The position numbers and the translations under genes were made by a program. DNA of 64,000 bases from Sphingomonas sp. CCH9-E2. GTDB lineage: Bacteria; Pseudomonadota; Alphaproteobacteria; Sphingomonadales; Sphingomonadaceae. The stretch spans positions 1-64,000 of the forward strand of contig NZ_LSJM01000111.1 in the NCBI RefSeq assembly GCF_001557215.1. Direction: 5' to 3'. The notes below the pieces were generated by a model that was not told where the DNA came from, did no database searches, and worked only from the letters and a program-made list of their open reading frames with translations. The first letter of the stretch is position 1; the number at the start of each line of letters is the position of its first letter. This document shows, piece by piece, positions 62,330-64,000 of this stretch.

Positions 62330-63529
62330 ATGGCAAGCGGTATCAAGGATCGGGTGGCGATCATCGGCATGGGCTGCACCGCCTTTGGCGAGCGGTGGGA
62401 TGCTGGGGCCGACGCGCTGATGGTCGAGGCGTTCGAGGAAGCGATCGCCGATGCCGGGATCGACCGCCGGCAGATCGAGGCGGCGTGGATGGGCAATGCG
62501 CTCGACGACATCAATGTCGGCAATTCGGCGCTGCCGCTCGCCCATGCGCTGCGCCTTGAGACGATACCGGTCAGCCGCGTCGAGAATATGTGCGCGACCG
62601 GCACGGAAGCGCTGCGCGCCGCCGCCTATGCCGTAGCGTCGGGCGCAGTCGATTTCGCGCTGGCGCTGGGCGTCGAAAAGCTCAAGGACACCGGCTATGG
62701 CGGCCTGCCGCTGCGGACCAAGGGGCTCGCGAACGACCTGTGGATGCCCTATGGCTCGGCCCCTGGCACCTTTGCGCAGCTCGCCGGCGCCTATACCGCC
62801 AAGCACCGCGTCGATGCCGGCGATCTCAAGCGTGCGATGGCGCATGTGTCCTGGAAGAGCCACCAGAACGGCGCGAAGAATGCAAAGGCGCATCTGCGCA
62901 AGCCGGTCGAGATGGACAAGATCCTGTCCGCCCCGATGATCGCCGATCCGCTGGGCCTGTTCGACTGCTGCGGCGTGTCAGACGGCGCGGCCTGCGCGAT
63001 CGTCACGACGCCCGAGATCGCCAGATCGCTGGGCCGGGCCAATCCGGTGACGATCAAGGCGATCCAGCTGTCGGCCAGCAACGGCTGGGAAATGAGCTAT
63101 GGCGAGTGGGACGGCGCGTCGGTGCGCAACACCCAGGTCGCCGCGCGCCGCGCCTATGCCGAGGCCGGCATCCGCGATCCGCGCGCGGACCTCTCGCTGA
63201 CCGAGGTTCACGACTGTTTCTCGGTCACCGAGCTGGTGACGATGGAAGACCTCGGCCTCTCGGACGAAGGACGCGCGGTCACCGACATCCTCGACGGTCG
63301 TTTCGATGCCGAAGGTTCGATCCCGTGTCAGATCGACGGTGGCCTGAAGTGCTTCGGCCATCCGGTCGGCGCGTCCGGGCTGCGTATGGCCTATGAGATC
63401 TATACCCAGCTGGAGGGGCGTGCCGGTGAACGCCAGCGCGCGAACGTCGATTTCGGACTGACCCACAATCTCGGCGGATCGCCGTTCAACAGTGTTGCCG
63501 CGGTGTCGATCCTCGGCCGGCTGGACTGA
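62330..63529 (+). CDS. SCP2-type thiolase
   Basis: This 399-residue thiolase-family protein has Cys in VENMCATGTEA (about 87), SEVHDCFS-like TEVHDCFSVTEL (about 292), the intact GGLKCFGHPVGASG (about 341-354) and THNLGGSPFNSVAAV at the end. All thiolase catalytic residues seem present, unlike the relative at 42427-43623. It probably works in complex with the upstream HMGS-DUF35 fusion (three-base gap), sharing the acyl-CoA between them. GGAGG inside the upstream gene serves as ribosome site. Confidence 0.88.
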   Translation: MASGIKDRVAIIGMGCTAFGERWDAGADALMVEAFEEAIADAGIDRRQIEAAWMGNALDDINVGNSALPLAHALRLETIPVSRVENMCATGTEALRAAAYAVASGAVDFALALGVEKLKDTGYGGLPLRTKGLANDLWMPYGSAPGTFAQLAGAYTAKHRVDAGDLKRAMAHVSWKSHQNGAKNAKAHLRKPVEMDKILSAPMIADPLGLFDCCGVSDGAACAIVTTPEIARSLGRANPVTIKAIQLSASNGWEMSYGEWDGASVRNTQVAARRAYAEAGIRDPRADLSLTEVHDCFSVTELVTMEDLGLSDEGRAVTDILDGRFDAEGSIPCQIDGGLKCFGHPVGASGLRMAYEIYTQLEGRAGERQRANVDFGLTHNLGGSPFNSVAAVSILGRLD

Positions 63530-63545
63530 AGGAAGGAGAGCATCC

Positions 63546-63998
63546 GTGACAGGCCTGTATTTCGACGAGTTCACAGTTGGCGCCAGATTCGCCCATGAGA
63601 TCCGCCGCACGGTCACCGACATGGACAATATGATGTTTTCGTCGCTGACGTTCAATCCGGCAGCGATCCACATCGATCATGACTATGCGGCGAAGACCGA
63701 GTTCGGTCGTCCGCTGATGAACTCGATCTTCACGCTCGGTCTGGTCATCGGCCTGAGCGTGCAGGACACGACCTTCGGCACGACCGTCGCCAATCTGGGG
63801 ATGACCGACACGACGTTTCCCAAGCCCGTCTTTGCCGGCGACACGATCCGCGCCGAGACGACGGTGCTCGAGTTGCGCCCATCAAAGTCCCGGCCGGGCC
63901 AAGGCATCGTCACGTTCGAACATATCGGCCTCAACCAGCGTGACGAGATCGTCTGCCGCACCGTACGCAACGCGCTGATGCTGGCCCGCCCATCATGA
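63546..63998 (+). CDS. MaoC-family hydratase
   Basis: The 150-residue hot-dog hydratase is of the MaoC type: YFDEFTVGARFAHEI start, DNMMFSSLTFNPAAIHIDHDYAAKTEFG (in parts, about 26-53; N-P...H-x-D catalytic loop), GRPLMNSIFTLGLVIGL and TVLELRPSKSRPGQG. It is close in form to mesaconyl-CoA and other branched enoyl-CoA hydratases. The GTG at 63546 is supported by AAGGAGAG. It follows the thiolase gene by 16 bases. Confidence 0.88.
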   Translation: MTGLYFDEFTVGARFAHEIRRTVTDMDNMMFSSLTFNPAAIHIDHDYAAKTEFGRPLMNSIFTLGLVIGLSVQDTTFGTTVANLGMTDTTFPKPVFAGDTIRAETTVLELRPSKSRPGQGIVTFEHIGLNQRDEIVCRTVRNALMLARPS

Positions 63999-64000
63999 AG
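63995..64000 (+). CDS. possible start of the next gene (cut by window edge)
   Basis: ATGAAG overlaps the MaoC stop by four bases in the way seen throughout this cluster, so another co-transcribed gene probably begins here. Only two codons are in the window. Confidence 0.3.

Overview
The window reads as DNA from a high-GC alphaproteobacterium of the sphingomonad type (Sphingomonas, Novosphingobium, Sphingobium). The grounds are the strong GC-biased codon use, frequent GTG starts, a TonB-dependent receptor heading a catabolic operon, and a Rhodopseudomonas-like badH/badI gene pair. No species can be named from the sequence alone.

Region 1 (about 1-23.9 kb) is a mobile element. It starts at a tRNA-Glu(CUC) gene (37-112) followed by a large tyrosine recombinase. 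Small hypothetical genes follow (2.2-5.5 kb), two of them distant paralogues, and then an AAA+ ATPase/subtilase pair (5.7-9.2 kb) that matches the IetAS type of defence or plasmid-maintenance system. Mobilisation genes come next: a small MobA/MobL-like protein, a DEDDh exonuclease, a degenerate exonuclease-like protein and a 1033-residue MobA/MobL relaxase. After these lie a three-gene operon whose first product is internally duplicated, a ParB-like gene, an IS3-family remnant, a palindrome-rich gap, a double-HTH regulator and a traK/traL/traM-like trio. No type IV secretion genes and no second attachment site were seen, so the element is either a mobilisable (not self-transmissible) island or part of a larger one. 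A small palindrome, AACC-G-GGTT, recurs upstream of four of its genes.

Region 2 (23.9-44.4 kb) is catabolic. After acetyl-CoA synthetase, a long minus-strand operon runs TonB receptor, alpha/beta-hydrolase, Baeyer-Villiger monooxygenase (BVMO), SnoaL-like protein, short-chain dehydrogenase (SDR), thiolase, PaaG-like crotonase. Next to it are a TetR gene, an SDR and an acyl-CoA ligase (minus). Divergently, a plus-strand operon has a second BVMO, a second hydrolase, a DUF1330 protein, two MaoC-like proteins, a DUF35 protein, a thiolase-like protein and an SDR. Three promoters here share the same element, TTCCACGA-N5-TTGAC, which suggests one regulon.

Region 3 (44.7-60.6 kb) is a co-directional minus-strand block of about 16 kb: acyl-CoA dehydrogenase, MarR regulator, BadH-like dehydrogenase, BadI-like ring hydrolase, CoA-transferase, beta-keto acid cleavage enzyme (BKACE), a short acyl-CoA ligase and a crotonase; then a 22-codon leader, a ferredoxin-fused NADPH reductase, a molybdopterin oxidoreductase, etfB, etfA, an unrecognised 58-residue gene, moeA and mobA. 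Region 4 (60.9-64 kb, plus strand) holds an HMG-CoA-synthase-like protein fused to a DUF35 domain, an SCP2-type thiolase and a MaoC protein.

Taken together, regions 2-4 look like a pathway for an alicyclic or polycyclic compound with a carboxylated ring or side chain. The inferred steps are import through the TonB receptor, CoA activation, side-chain shortening by hydration and retro-aldol cleavage, oxygen insertion next to a ring ketone by the BVMOs with ester hydrolysis, hydrolytic ring opening by BadI, and beta-oxidation with electrons leaving through ETF. The substrate is inferred, not shown. The dedicated molybdenum enzyme with its own reductase and cofactor genes is the least explained part.
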